The notes under the pieces are model-generated. The model saw only the letters and a program-made list of their open reading frames with translations, was not told the DNA's origin and searched no databases. Positions 46,039 to 60,399 of a stretch of 64,000 bases of DNA are shown piece by piece (within the stretch, counting starts at the first letter, position 1; each line of letters opens with the position of its first letter). This stretch comes from Drosophila miranda (Eukaryota; Arthropoda; Insecta; Diptera; Drosophilidae): NCBI RefSeq assembly GCF_003369915.1, contig NC_046673.1:11144001-11208000 (forward strand), read 5' to 3'. Made by a program: the position numbers and the translations under genes.

Positions 46039-46895
46039 TGTATATGTATATATATTATTGTGGATTACATGTGTAGAAAGGAAAAGGATTTGGTCACATT
46101 TTACGCACATTTCCAGCAACCCATCATCATCATCGTTGTAGTCGTTGTTGTTCCTCGCGTTTTGTTGTTCAATGAGGTTTGCTCCTTGTGTTGTTGTTGG
46201 TTGTTGTTGTTATTATTGTTGTTAGTTGTTGTTTTTGGTGTTCTGTTCACCTTCAGCTTCTGCTCTTGCTGCTTCTTATGCTGCTGCACACGCGTTCGAG
46301 CCACACAAAAAAAAAAATTGCAAAAAAATTGTATTGTAAAACCCAAGAAATATTCAAAAATCTGTTATAATATTTCTACTTATTTGAATATTTTTACTGC
46401 TTCGATTATGTTTAGGTTCTCGCTCGCTCTCAATCTTTTTGTTGGTTGTTTTGACACTTGAGCACTTTCCTCCTCTCTCTCTCTCCGTCTCTCTCTCTCT
46501 CTACCACTCTCTTGCTTTCGCTCACTCTCTCAGTGGGTGTTTTGGGGATAACTTTCTTTATTTTCCTGGTTTTGGTTAAATGTTGCAATGAAATCAAAAT
46601 TTATGGAATCTATGAAACCAACAACGCGGGCCAGCGAGCGAATCGGCACAACGAACGACCGCACGGTGAAGCACACTCACACACACATACACACACACAC
46701 ACACAAACACACAGGAAGAAAAAAAAGTGAGAGCGCGGAGAGATGCTGTGCCTCTGTTTCTCTGGCCGTGCTTGCTCTGCGGCTGTGGCTCGGACTCTTG
46801 GCGGCTTCAGTACTTTCTTTCAGTTTCGGTTCGGTTACAACAAACCACTGGCTCAAAGGACAGTTGGAGGAGAGCGCACGCTGGCTCCGCACCAC
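46039..46895. other. probable transcribed leader of the 46928 promoter, then non-coding
   Basis: Reading leftwards from 46928, the minus strand is rich in AACCGAAACTGAAAG- and CCACAGCCGCAG-like sequence, typical of a fly 5' UTR, down to about 46730. It then enters TG/CA repeats (46675-46715) and CT-rich sequence. No definite donor site was identified. No coding exon is supported. Confidence 0.35.
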
Positions 46896-46932
46896 ATGAC
46901 CGCACTACACGATTGACAGTTTGGCACTGAGG
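46896..46932 (-). promoter_or_regulatory. Inr + DPE core promoter, minus strand, +1 at 46928
   Basis: On the minus strand the sequence CTCAGTG matches the Drosophila initiator, with A+1 at 46928. At exactly +28 to +33 (46901-46896) lies GGTCAT, a full match to the downstream promoter element consensus DSWYVY. Spacing between Inr and DPE is invariant in known promoters, so the exact +28 position is informative. The flanking GC-rich, repeat-poor sequence and the leader-like downstream sequence support a real start site. The gene it drives is not identified. The nearest minus-strand coding exon with good splice sites to the left is at 11311. Confidence 0.5.
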
Positions 46933-49900
46933 GCCAGCCAGCCAGGAGCAGCTTATCAGCCGAGAGCCCCACAGCCAAACGGCCAAACAGCCGACAGCCG
47001 ACAAGCCGAACCCCCACCGAATCCAGCCGAACAGCTGTGCGTGTGGTTGTGTGCGTGTGTGTGGGCAGAGGGAGCGTGTCGGCAGCAGGATGTGCGCGAC
47101 TGTTACAAAAAAAGTTGTAGCCATGCCCAAAGGAAAGCACTGTCGCCTGTCCGCCCCCCCATCCCAGGCCCCACCCCGCTCACACATGTTCATTGAAGAA
47201 AGCTCAGCCGCAGCCTCAGTGCGAACCTGAACGAACCCGAACCCCAGCCGAACCGAACCGAAACGAACCGCACCGAGCCTCCCCCCATTGGGAAATGAGG
47301 TGGGAGCGTGCAGAGGCTTGGCGTCTATTCGGAAACGATCATGATCAGGGTGAAGGATCTTGAAGCTCGCGAAGAAAAAAGTCTAATTGCAGTAACAAAA
47401 TATTGTATTGGAAACACATGTACTCCCATTTACTTCCAAGTTTCAGTCATTGATGAAATCTCGTAAGTGGAAAATATCCCAAAAAACTGCCAACAAATGT
47501 AGGATACATTGCATGCCCTCAAAAGTGTGCTACGCTTTTCGCTTACGGCCAAAGTGCCCTTGTAAGTAGGCAACAAAATGTACAAAAACATTTTCGCCAT
47601 GTTTGTTTGTGCCCGCTAATGGAATGTACATACATTAAATTTTGAAGCTGAAGCTGGAGGATGGGACGGTGACGGAGATGGTGATGGTGATAGGGAATTA
47701 AAGATGAAATTCCCAGCTCCATTTGGCAAATGAAACTTGGAACCGGATTTCCAATTAAGACAATAACAGAATCATATTTGAAATGCCCTACAAAAAACTA
47801 AAGCGAAAACGCTCAACGGAATGCACGAATGCTCGATGGCACACGGGCGCTGGTGGAATTGAATAAAAATAAAAATATAACAAAAAATAAGAAAACGAAA
47901 TTTGTTGCCGCCGCTGGCGATGCGCATTTCCCAGCGGGGACAAAGCCAACAGGAGAGAACGGCATCAGAGACAGAGAAGCAGTAGCAGCAAGCAGAGGAA
48001 CAGAAACTGTGGGGACGAAGGAAGCGCCAAGTGCCATGTGCGGCGCTTCAATGTGATTGTCTCTGTGTGTGTGTGTGTGTGTGTGCCTCTGTGTGTGAGT
48101 GTTTGTACGGCCTTGCGGTGTGTCTATTTATGTGGGTGTGTGTGCTTGGGAAAATAACGTTAAAGACAAGGATGAGAAGAAGCAAAAGAAGAAGACGACG
48201 AAGCACGAAGAGCACAAACAGAAACGGCACAAAACAGCAAACGTGATGAGCGCATGTGTTTTATCTTCAATCTCAGTTGAAATCATCTGGCCGCTGCTGC
48301 CACTGCCGCTGCCGCTGTCGCCATTGCCTCCTTTACACCCACAACCGACCCCGTCACCCGCAACCCTGCGGCATTATGAAGGGCAATAGGTTGTATGCGA
48401 TTTGGTGTACTCGGGTCGGGTTGGGTCGGGTCGCGGCCGGGTTGGGTCTGGGTCTGGGTCGGATTCAGTTTCGGTCTCGGGTCGGCAACCGCCTTCGGGT
48501 GTGACTTAGCTCTGACCAAGTCACTAAGCCAGTCAACCCCACACTATCTGGCAGCGTGTGCTCTACCCTCTACCTTCTCGGACGCCATCCATTCCCTTTC
48601 GGGAGAGGACGACCGTGTCCGTGTCCAGGGCAGCATTTTCAGCGCTTTGTAACATCAAGAAATTTCTACTTCCGCCAGAGGAAGATTTTAATTAAAAGCA
48701 GCAGGAAATGTGACCCAAATAATACTTCCGTATAGTGTGAAAAATTGGCCCCGACTTGGCAAATGCTATTGCCGTTGCCGTTGCCGTCTCCGTCCGTCTC
48801 CGTTTCTGTCTTCCCTTTTTCGCATTTGCTGCCTAATTTGTCCTCGAGACTTCCCCCCTGGCGTGGCGTGGCGAGACGAGCGTGCGAGGCGTTTAGCTGC
48901 CGTCGGGATAGGGCATATAATTTAAGTGATTCTTAAGATGCGGATTGGCCAATCGAGTGGGAAACGTTTATCAGTGGAGCGTCTGGGAATTTTGGCTTGA
49001 TGGAAAGTAGGAAGAATAAGAGGAGAGGTTGAGGACTAGAGGGAGGAGGCTACAGATAGAAAATACCATCAGTACAAGGATAAATTGGACGGAAGTACAA
49101 AAGGACTTGTAGGACCCACTTATACTGGCATATCCTTAGGCTTGAGATCCTGTACAATTCCATACCAAGAAGATCCGCTTGGTATTGCCTAAGAGCCCAA
49201 ATATTTAAGGATTTGAAAACAAATCAAGATCAAATTGAGGATCCCTTCTCTAGAGAACAGCACTGGCAGATCCTGAAAGCTTTTACACCCAAGAAGATCA
49301 ACTGAGAGAGTTAGTATGTCCTTAAACAAGGTCCCTGAAGATCGGTTGGGTTGATGGGCGGCGTGGACTTAGAAACATTTCCATGAGGAGCGGTGGGGGT
49401 TAATGAAGTAGTGGACAGTCGATTCAAAAGCCATTTGAGTTACGTAGAAGTTGACTGCCTGGTTATTCTTGGCATGGACATAAAATCAATAAGGTTACCT
49501 TCTCACACGGCATGTCCTTTGACTTCGCTCTGTGTGCTCTTGGCACGCAAGCAGCGTGAAAATGCAATCAATAGCAAATCGTTGTCAGCAATTAGCGTCC
49601 GATACGAGTATAGGCCCAACCCAAGGGCCCAGCCCCAGCCGCCGAGCGCCAGGCGAGCGCAGGTGGGCCTGTGCCTGTCCTATGCCTGTGGCCCACTTTC
49701 GAGCAAGTGGATTCAGCTGCAACACGTGAGTGAGTGATGCAGGCTCTCGCCTGAAGTGTGCCAAAATGGATTTGCCACTAACGACGACAACGCTGCATCG
49801 GACCAGCAGTAGCATGAGCAGCAGCAGCAGCAGCAGCAGCAGGAGCAGCAGCAGAACTCTTGAGCATATTTGCTCATCATTCTCGCTTTTTACTGCATCC

Positions 49901-52900
49901 AACCGGCCTTCTATCCTCCCCTACCTGCAGGCATCGCCATCACCCCCGCTTTAAACCTCCAGTGCTATTCATAGACTGCTCTGCGGCTCTCTCGATTGCC
50001 AGCAAAATGGCAAACAAATCGTTGCAAATATTCCCTCAACGTGGCGTATGCGCAATTTTTGCCTAAACTGAATGGCAGAGAAGGGGGCGGGACGAATGAT
50101 GGCAGGGTCGGGTAGGGTCTATATATGTCCCACACAAATATTTGATAGGCCAAAAGGGAGGAGTGTACACGTGTGTATGTGTGTGGGTGTGTGTGGATAG
50201 AACCATTTGCTGTTGTTGATTCAATTCAGCATTTGCCAAATGAAATTTTCATCTCTCGGTGACAAACATCTCGGAGCCAGGCACATTTCCATACCGCCCA
50301 CCACCGCCACCGCCACTCCCCCCCCATCACACTTATGGGAATATCAATCAGTCGGGAAATCCAAATCAATCAGAGATGGGGTTATAATGTGGGCCTATGA
50401 GGTTGTACACTTATGCAGGAGGTTATGGAGGGCTACATAAATTCCCTGGTTCCCCAAACTCGACAGCTGAAACCTATTCCCAGGAGTGTTTAAGTGATCC
50501 AATGGGCCTTACTCGTTTATTTATACGGATACGGAATGTTCTGCCTCTGAATTCATAAGCAACAATCTCAACAGGTCTCCTATATGGATCATTAGAAATT
50601 GATTGATTTCCGCTGTGAATTTGTTTATTCTACCCTCTAAGAACTTTAAGAAGAAAAAATAGAATTGGTCCTCGAAAATCTTTCACGCCTGAACAGAAGG
50701 AACTCTATTTGATTATAGTTCTGTGCCGGATCTAGCTATTATTGCTTGCCGATGGAAGACTGCTCAAGTCATGTTTGCTTCGTTCATTCTGATAGGAAAA
50801 CCGAGGGTTCTGAAATTTCATACATTTCGTGCCTTCTCTAGTCGCTGGTTGGCGCAAATGTTTATCTATTCAGCTTTTTTTAACTTTGGTTATTAAACAA
50901 AAGTACACTCTCATTTTTTGTTAATAATTATATAATTAGAATCAAAATTTGTTTTTGAAAATCGCAAGTTCCTAACACTTTTTCAGTAATTATGACCAAC
51001 TTGAAGAATCAATTTCATTTAAATAGATACACGATTGTTTACAATAAAAACATTTAGTAAGTTGCTGTAAGTTCTTTTGTTTTCTATTAACAAATAAAAA
51101 AAAAACAAACTAATTCAAAATTTATTTATAAAATTAAAAATATGGGCTCCACTCAGAATATAAGGAGCCTCAGGATCGGTTTAAAATTTCTGTTGAGATA
51201 GCATCTGAAGATCAGCAACGTTTAGCAAATTATATTTCGATTCAAACTATTCCTTGTCGGCTAACGGAGATGGCTTCAATGGCAAGGTAACCGCCAAAAA
51301 ACCCTCGAAGGAAAATCAAATTGGAGTGATTCTGAGTGGTCCCGCTTTATATCAGATCTGATCAGATCTTCTGATTACTGTGAAGCGTTTTAGAATTTGT
51401 AAAATTAATATTTCAAAAAAAGGTTGGCATCTAATGATTCGATGCGAAGCTGCATCCGCCAGATCCCATACAAATCCATTAGTTTTTAAACAAATAAAGC
51501 AATAATTAAAGGGCACTCAATATCTCTTTGGATTCTTTCAAGACTCTGACCAGAGAAAAACCAATTCAAGGAAGAAAACTAGTTCCCAGTAAGAGAATGC
51601 TCGGACAAGGTTGGGATTACACCCATATAGCACACTGAAGCTCTAAAAATATATCCAGAATCTGATTGTTGAGCTACTGAGCTATGCGAAACTTTCGAGT
51701 TAGGTTTTAAACGAGAGCCGAGTCAGTTTAAAGGTAGGTTAAAATTTTAAAATAGCTGGCGGCTATTATTATTAAGACTTATTAAGAGTTAACTTGATTT
51801 AAGACGGGTTCAGATTGAAGACGGTTGAATTGCGAAATTTACTTTACTGCTTTATTTATCGAATCCCTGAGATCCCTCTCCAGTTTTACCTTTAAGGGAA
51901 TTATTGTAGCACTGTCAGATTATTTGGACTGTGCACTTTCAAAAATATTCTAGAATTGAAGAAGAACTTAGCAATTAAATGCAAGACTGAATCGGTTTAA
52001 GGAGATTTCTGATATCATGCCAAACACCTTAAATTTAAAGGAAACTTTAATAGTTATTTACATAAGATCTCCCAGTCCATGTAGACTTACACTTTAGTGG
52101 AAGAGGTCTATAGCTTAGACTTGGAAGATCTTTGAACGGTAGCCGTGAATCTTCGGAAACCTATTTAAAATACCCTAACCAAAGACAGAAACCAAAGATT
52201 CGCGAGCGGTACTCAAAAAGAGTATAGGGGAACATTAGATTTGTGCGGAAAATGGATCTTAACAATATGCACTAAATGTAATTTCAAAAAACTGGTCAAA
52301 TTTGCTGAATTCGTTGCTTATTCACACGTCGTACGCCGAATTAGGGTATGTATTTTTACATAGGTATACCCGCTCATTATATTCGTATATTTTACACTAA
52401 GCAAATGAGCATATAAAGGATATACAAAATAATAGTTATCCCATATTGGGGGTAAGCGTATTCAAAAAGTATCTAAAGTATAGGGTATGTTTCGAAAGCG
52501 CTGTAAAAAACGCATACAGGTAGGCAGACCTAGAATGCGTGAGAATACGTGCGCACGCATAGTCATACAGACGTATTCGACCGAGCGCTTGACTTTTCAG
52601 AGTTCTTTTTCTGCTTTTCAATAACATTTTAGAAGAGCCTCAAAAGACAAGCACAAAAAAATAAAACGAGTGCCCAAAAAAATTGATGGGCGTTACTCAT
52701 GTTACTATTATGTTGTATTGTCTTTGCACTAACCCAATTATTATCCACACCAAAAACGCTTCAAGGCCTCCTTACATCTATAGGTATTTATATTTATTTT
52801 TTAAATTATCATAATTTTGCTTGAATTTCAAATACACAATCGATAGATCATCGTCGCGTGCGCAATTTTAGAGATAAATACATATATGCCATAACATAAC

Positions 52901-53265
52901 TTTTGTTTTGTTTCGATTTGCAAGCAAACGGAAGGCGGGAGGGGGGGAAATGTAAAACATAAAATAATTGTATCTAGAAAATGGGTGAATCAATATTTTA
53001 TATGCTCTCTTCATACACATAGATATATATAATATACAACAATTACGATTACAAAAAAACACGACACGACATTACATGTGAGTGTGGAGAACAGAGCGAA
53101 GAGCCCCGTGGAGGGGGGCGGAAGGCGTGTGGTGGACGAGTGATCAAAAAATTTGATTTGTAGAGGTGTTGGGGTTTAGGGGGGCGGGGAAGGCGGGGCA
53201 GGCGACAAGAGATAAATTTCTATAATATAAGCGTTAAATATATTATTTATATTATATGTATAATC

Positions 53266-53306
<41 letters not shown>

Positions 53307-54059
53307 TTTATTTATGTATGCCTTGAATGTATTTGTATGTGTGTTTGTGTCTGTGTGCATGTGTGTGAGGGCGGAGGTGTGACGCGTGGGACTTAAAGAA
53401 CTAGAAAACATCATCCATCAGCAGCATTATCAATATCCGTGTCTGGATAAATTCTTGCATAAATTAATAATTTCTTAGGAAAAACACACACAAAAACCCT
53501 GTACTCAAAGCATTCTTATATACATATACCTATATATATGTACTCAGATATTGTAATTGTTTTTAATTTATATGTTATGTTGTTAATTTGAATCGGGTTT
53601 TGTCTCTCATCTACTTGCCTTGCCACTAGTGAGGCAAAAGTTTTTTCTCGGCTCCTACTTAGTTCCCAGTTGCTTGTTTGCTTTTTGTTTCATTTCTATA
53701 AAGTATTTGTTAGTTAATGGTGTTTTGGTGTTCTATCATATTGTTACAGTAATTATTTGCAATAAAGACGACGGCATTCTAGGAATTATTTATGCACAAA
53801 AGCAATTAGTTATTAGTTCAATGCTCCTCTCCTCCAATGCTTGCTTTAGTTTTCTTGTTAATAATGCTTCCTCTGAATTCTTTCTCTCTCTCTCTCTCTG
53901 TTTCACGCTCTGTTGCGCCTCCATCTCGTTTCTTTCTGTGCCGATTTTCGAAGCCAACTATCTCTGTGGATGGGTGCTGGAGCTTGCGACTCCATGTGCC
54001 AAAATACAATGTGGTTGATTGATTGATTCTTTCATTGATTGTCTCTCTGTTTGTTCAGC
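46933..54059. other. non-coding; right end probably Scamp 3' UTR
   Basis: No coding region is supported. Seen: GGGTC(G/T)-type repeats at 48405-48470; a (CAG)n run at about 49818-49855; AT-rich sequence 50860-52000; a DINE-1 remnant near 52205; and (TA)n at about 53268-53302. Some hundreds of bases left of 54060 must be the 3' UTR of Scamp, but its polyadenylation site could not be fixed. Confidence 0.5.
52205..52262 (-). mobile_element. DINE-1 3'-end remnant
   Basis: The sequence GGTACTCAAAAAGAGTATAG and the following ATTAGATTTGTG...AAAATGGAT align, on the opposite strand, with the right end of the element at 30970-32090 (about 32030-32085). It is short and diverged. Confidence 0.5.
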
Positions 54060-56028
54060 CTAGTATCTGCTGTTGTTGAACTGCGAACTGATCGCCGTAT
54101 TGACCGCTGATGAGGCCGCCTCCTGGACATGCTGATTGCGCAGAAACTCCGTGGTAAACTCCGCCTGGGCCTTGGCCATGCTGGCCCCAGTGCTGCGATA
54201 GATCGTGTGTATCTTGGTGATCATCAGTATATTGGCCACGGCCACGGCCGTGAAGCAGAATGCAACATTTAGCAGCAATATTCCCACAATTATACCCGCC
54301 GCCTTGCCATCAAACTGAGAGATGGCCGTTATAAAGCCGCAATAGCCCATCTTATCAAAGCCAACGGCCTGCACCACCGAATATATTGTTTGGAAGAAGT
54401 AAATGAAGAAGAAGACCATGAAATTGAAGCTCGAATCGTTGCGGAAGGCCTTGTACGCGGGCCGAAACCTATCAAGGGAGAGAAAGATACAGATATTTAA
54501 AGAGAATTTTATAGAGGATATATCGCACAGCGGCACTTACCAGCAGACATACGAGGCGGGTGTGAATAGAACTGTGTAGAACAGGGCCAGGAACAGAGTG
54601 ACAAAATCGCCCGAATGGAACAACAAGATGAGACCCCCAATCACATTGGCCACCAGCGTCATGGTATAGACTGCGCGGGGTAGAGAGACAGGGAGGGGAT
54701 GGGTGGAGGGAACCCGCGATTAGTAAACATTTCAGGTAACCGTCAGAAGGCCTGCACTTTTAAAACGAATCAAATCTATAAATAATAAAACGTACATACA
54801 TATATGTACGTTCTATTATGGATGACTAATCCCGGTCGGTCGATCGGCTGGCTTATCAGCAGCTAACGAAAAACGCCATATAATACTCACACATCCAAAT
54901 GTAGTACAAATGCTTCACCAGTCTCTGAAACTCTGGGGGTATCTCAACTTCAAAGTCCTGGTAGAAGCACGACTTCACACAGAAATTATCCGGCAACGGG
55001 GGCCAGTTGTTCAGCTGTGGGACATTTCCTTGGAGCTGCTGTTCGCGGCGATCCAACTCGGCAGCCTTGCGGTCCAGTTCTTCCTGCCGTCGCTACATCG
55101 ATGCAAAGACAAAGGGAGAGAAGAATTATCAGCATTATGTTTGCAATTCATTGATAATCGTTGGGCCCGGCCCTAAGCAACGCCCACATATGGCAGCCCC
55201 AGAAATGCAACCGCAAGTGGAGAATGTCTACAGTGCGTACCCCTAGATTATCTGCGGGAAAAATGACTTTACAAGATCCAAGAACAATTTCGGGACGGAT
55301 GAGTTTATCACAAAACAAGACGGTAGATAACGACGGATACGTCTTTGTCGGGTGTGTTCTGCAATAAAACATTTCCTCGCATGATCCAACAGATAGTGGC
55401 CCGTGGCGACCCTCTATGAAGAGCATTCACTGTACATTCCGCATTCGAAACGCGTTCGTAACGCGAAACCATCTAGTGCCGGTTTTTTTCTTTTAATGTT
55501 GTTGTCTTTTTGTCTCTTGTTTCTACTGATCTAGCACGCACGCACACACAGATCTGTTTGCTACACTGGGGCACGCACGTACCTGCAGTTCCTCAGAGGT
55601 GATTTGTATGCTAGTGCTTGGCGCCGAGGCGCCCAGCGAACTGGTCTGTGGGGGTGGAACGTTCTGTGAGAGCGGCTGAACGACGGCCGCCGTGTTGGTG
55701 GAGTTAATTTGAAGCTGTGGCTTGGCCTGCTCCTCAAAGGGATTGTAGTCCTCCAATGAAACCAAGGCAGCGCCAGCCTGACGTCTTGCCTGCTGTATGG
55801 CGGGATCCTACGGGTTATAGGACATATAGGAAAATTAAACATATGCGACGGTGTCGTCGTTGCAGCACTCACACACCCACGCATGCATGAACTCACTCAC
55901 TCTGTGATTCTGATTGTGTTTGTGTGGGTGCGTGTGTGTCGGTTAAATTTTCATTCCGGACTTACCGCAAACGGATTGTCCAGATTGGGCTCGCCAAAGG
56001 GATTTTCATCAAGACCGGAGCCGGACAT
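54060..56028 (-). CDS. Scamp: secretory carrier-associated membrane protein (SCAMP)
   Basis: Five exons: 56028-55966, 55807-55583, 55092-54891, 54670-54541 and 54468-54060. All have GT-AG boundaries and matching phases, giving 342 residues. The N-terminus is cytosolic with three NPF motifs (residues 9-11, 18-20 and 43-45) that bind EH-domain proteins. A coiled-coil-like stretch rich in Glu, Arg and Gln follows (about 90-118), then the Cys-containing segment [11 protein letters not shown]. Next come four hydrophobic membrane segments. Between the second and third lies [11 protein letters not shown] (about 206-216), the hallmark E-peptide that inhibits exocytosis in vertebrate SCAMPs. The C-terminus is cytosolic. 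The family works in post-Golgi and synaptic vesicle recycling. The gene diverges from Ahcy, with 510 bp between the start codons. Confidence 0.95.
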
Positions 56029-56538
56029 GTTCTTAGCTAAAGATGATTAATTGCTTGCTTCAGCTATGACCAACGAAAACGCACTCGAATTCTCACTTTT
56101 CACTGTGTATATTTTCGCTGCTGCTCGGTCAAAGCTGTGTCATCAATAGCTGCAGGTCTATCGATGGTTGCTATCGATGACTTCACTTAGCGATGGTAAG
56201 CAAACAATTAAGAGATGATGGCTGTATATGGTGTGATATATTGTCAGTTATTTTATATCTCTTGTTCCATTTAGGTACAGTTTGGAAAATAAATGCTTAT
56301 TCCTTTAAATTTTTAATTTATTATTCCTAGAATTTACGTTATGTGGATGAATCACATCCGTTCAGGTTCAAATGAACCGGTTCAGGAACTTCAATTGCGT
56401 CAGCTCCGGCTGAACTTCAAGTGATTCCGGCACCGGCGCCCATATTGCTGTTTCATTAACCGCTGCCCGAGACTTCAATTCGGTTGTGCATTAATCTTTC
56501 TGCTCTGCGCCTGTATAACCAAATCCTTGCCTAAAAAC
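56029..56538. promoter_or_regulatory. bidirectional promoter region of Scamp and Ahcy
   Basis: 510 bp separate the two divergent start codons. Two DRE-like sites, TATCGATG at 56159-56166 and 56172-56179, lie 6 bp apart, about 130-150 bp from the Scamp ATG. They match 7 of 8 bases of the DREF consensus typical of fly housekeeping promoters. Nearer Ahcy, GGTTCA and TGAACC form an inverted repeat with a 2-bp spacer (56365-56378). No TATA box is evident. Confidence 0.55.
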
Positions 56539-58334
<1,796 letters not shown>

Positions 58335-58430
58335 GTAAACCCAGTGGAGGCACAAATAGTTATCCAATTCTTTTAAACGTTTTTTTCTTTTCTTATACCT
58401 TTTTTTAAATACTGATCCGCCAAAAGCTCC

Positions 58431-58436
58431 AATAAA
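58431..58436 (+). promoter_or_regulatory. polyadenylation signal of Ahcy
   Basis: AATAAA lies 97 bp after the Ahcy stop codon. Confidence 0.7.
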
Positions 58437-59002
58437 AACTCATCTCACGTACACTCTCTAGCGAGAGATCCACCCCAACCAAGTCACTGCTTATTCTCTA
58501 TCCCCTCCAGGGTTCGGCTCATTAGTTTTGCTGATTGCCTTGTGCGCCTGCTGGTCAATCGCATCTGCCAGATGTCTTCCGCCTAAATTTATTTTCTGTT
58601 ATCTCTTAGCACGCCTGAGATTCAGTGAGTCAGCTTATTTTTATTTGGAGAAAATAATTTTTGTCAGCATCAACAGAGCTGAGAGGAGAGAGGGTATTCA
58701 AGATTAGAGGTGGCCTGGTCGATAGATTTGGCTCTCGATTGTTAGCCGGTTTTCGGGCTCGGCTTGTCCCGCTCTGGCACGCTCAGATGATCGATCGTAC
58801 AATCGGACAGCATCTAGTCATCTCTGTCTGGCCGTCTGCAAGTGGGGGGTTACAGTTGCAATTACAGGTGGTAATATGTGTGCTTTTAGTGCGTTTCGCT
58901 TTTCCATTAGATTTACTCGCCGCCCAGCTCTCTCCCAGATCCGACCTGACAGACCTGACTTGTAGCGTGCGAAAGATACTTACTTGCATCTATTATATAA
59001 AG
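58437..59002. other. Ahcy to transporter intergenic region / transporter 5' UTR
   Basis: About 570 bp without a supported gene of its own. The frame of the following gene stays open upstream to 58661, but that extension has no ATG before 59003. It would also displace the clear signal peptide, so it is treated as 5' UTR. Confidence 0.55.
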
Positions 59003-60399
59003 ATGGCCTCACCTGTGCTGAGATGGATGTGGCTGATGCTCGCCCTGGGCCTTTCGCCCATTGCCATGGCCTGGATGGCACACTTTCGGCCATCCAGCCT
59101 CACGCTGCGCATGGAGAAGGGCGATCGGGTGTCGCTCACGCTGGAGAACGTGCCGCCGTCAACGTTGCAGCAACCCCAGCGATATGTCTTCCGCCTGGAG
59201 AGTGCCGCAAATGACCTGGCCAGTGTGCCCGAGGAGAACTCCACCATAGCAGTGGATCTGTTGAATCCGGACACACGAGACTGGACGGGCGACATTCAGG
59301 TGAATGCCCACTTTCTGGGCGAGACCAAGATCACAGTCCGTCTGTTTGACAACATGTCGAACAGCAGCCAGCTGCCGACGCAGGGCAGCAACGACAGCAC
59401 GCTAGACGTGAAGGTGCAGCGGCCGAGCCGTGTGGTGGATCATGTCTTCATCGGCTCCATCGTCCTGCTGATGTCGCTGCTGTACATCAACTTTGGGGCC
59501 GCCCTCAATCTAGATGTGCTGCGGGGATTGGTGACGCGACCAGTCGGTCCCTGCATCGGATTCGTTATGCAGGTGGTGGGTATGCCGCTGCTAAGCTACG
59601 CTCTGGGAGTATTCATATTCCCCGAGGCCCCGGCCATGCAGCTGGGCCTCTTCTTCACTGGAATCTCGCCCAGCGGCGGGGCATCCAATACCTGGTCTGC
59701 GGTGCTGGGCGGCAACATTCATCTCTCGGTGCTAATGACAACGGTTAGCAATGTGGCCGCCTTTGTCACGATGCCGCTGTGGATTTTCACACTCGGGCAG
59801 CTGATCTTTGAGCGGGCCGGGATGCAGGTGCCATACGGAACGATTGCCACCTACTGTGCCTGCCTCATCATACCTCTGCTGATGGGCTTGGCTGTACAGA
59901 AGCGTTCGCCACGCCTCACGCGAGTCCTCGTGCGCCTGTTGAAGCCCATCTCTGCCTGCCTCATCCTGTTCATTGTGATATTTGCGATCATCACGAACTT
60001 TTATCTATTCTATCTGTTCTCCTGGCAGGTGAGCCGCAATCACAACCACAACTCCATCGAGATCTGTATAATAGCTTGTTCCTTTCCCAGATTGCTGTGG
60101 CCGGCATGGCCCTGCCCGGACTAGGCTACATCTTTGCCTGGCTGGCTGCCAAGCTGCTGCATCAGACCGCCGCCGATGCCCTGACCATTGCCATCGAAAC
60201 GGGCATACAGAACACGGGCATTGCCATCTTCCTGCTGACCACCACGCTCGAATCGCCGCAGTCGGATCTCACCACAGTGGTGCCCGTGTCGGTGGCCGTG
60301 ATGACACCGCTTCCCCTGCTCGGCATTTATCTCTACAATCGCTGCTGTCGCCCCAAGCCGGATGAGGTGGCTGCAGGAGAGTCCCAGCGCATTGTTTGA
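59003..60399 (+). CDS. SLC10 (sodium/bile acid cotransporter) family membrane protein
   Basis: Two exons, 59003-60028 (donor CAG|GTGAGC) and 60091-60399 (acceptor TTTCCCAG), in phase, giving 444 residues. The start at 59003 is chosen because it opens a signal peptide (MASPVLRWMWLMLALGLSPI, cleavage near AMA). An extracytosolic, mainly polar domain of about 125 residues follows. About nine hydrophobic segments come next from residue ~150. The signature SPSGGASNTWS (residues 222-232) and the later ETGIQNTGIAIF mark the sodium/bile-acid symporter fold and its two crossover helices. The long N-terminal ectodomain recalls the SLC10A3 (P3)/SLC10A5 branch, whose substrates are poorly known. Bile acid transport should not be assumed. 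AATAAA lies at 60607-60612. The gene follows Ahcy head to tail and converges on shtd. Confidence 0.88.

Noticed and set aside
48395..48652. plus-strand frame over GGGTCG-type repeats
   Set aside because: The Gly/Trp/Val repeat peptide comes from simple sequence; no splice sites or conservation signs.
58661..59002. N-terminal extension of the SLC10-like gene
   Set aside because: The frame is open but has no ATG, and a clear signal peptide begins at 59003.
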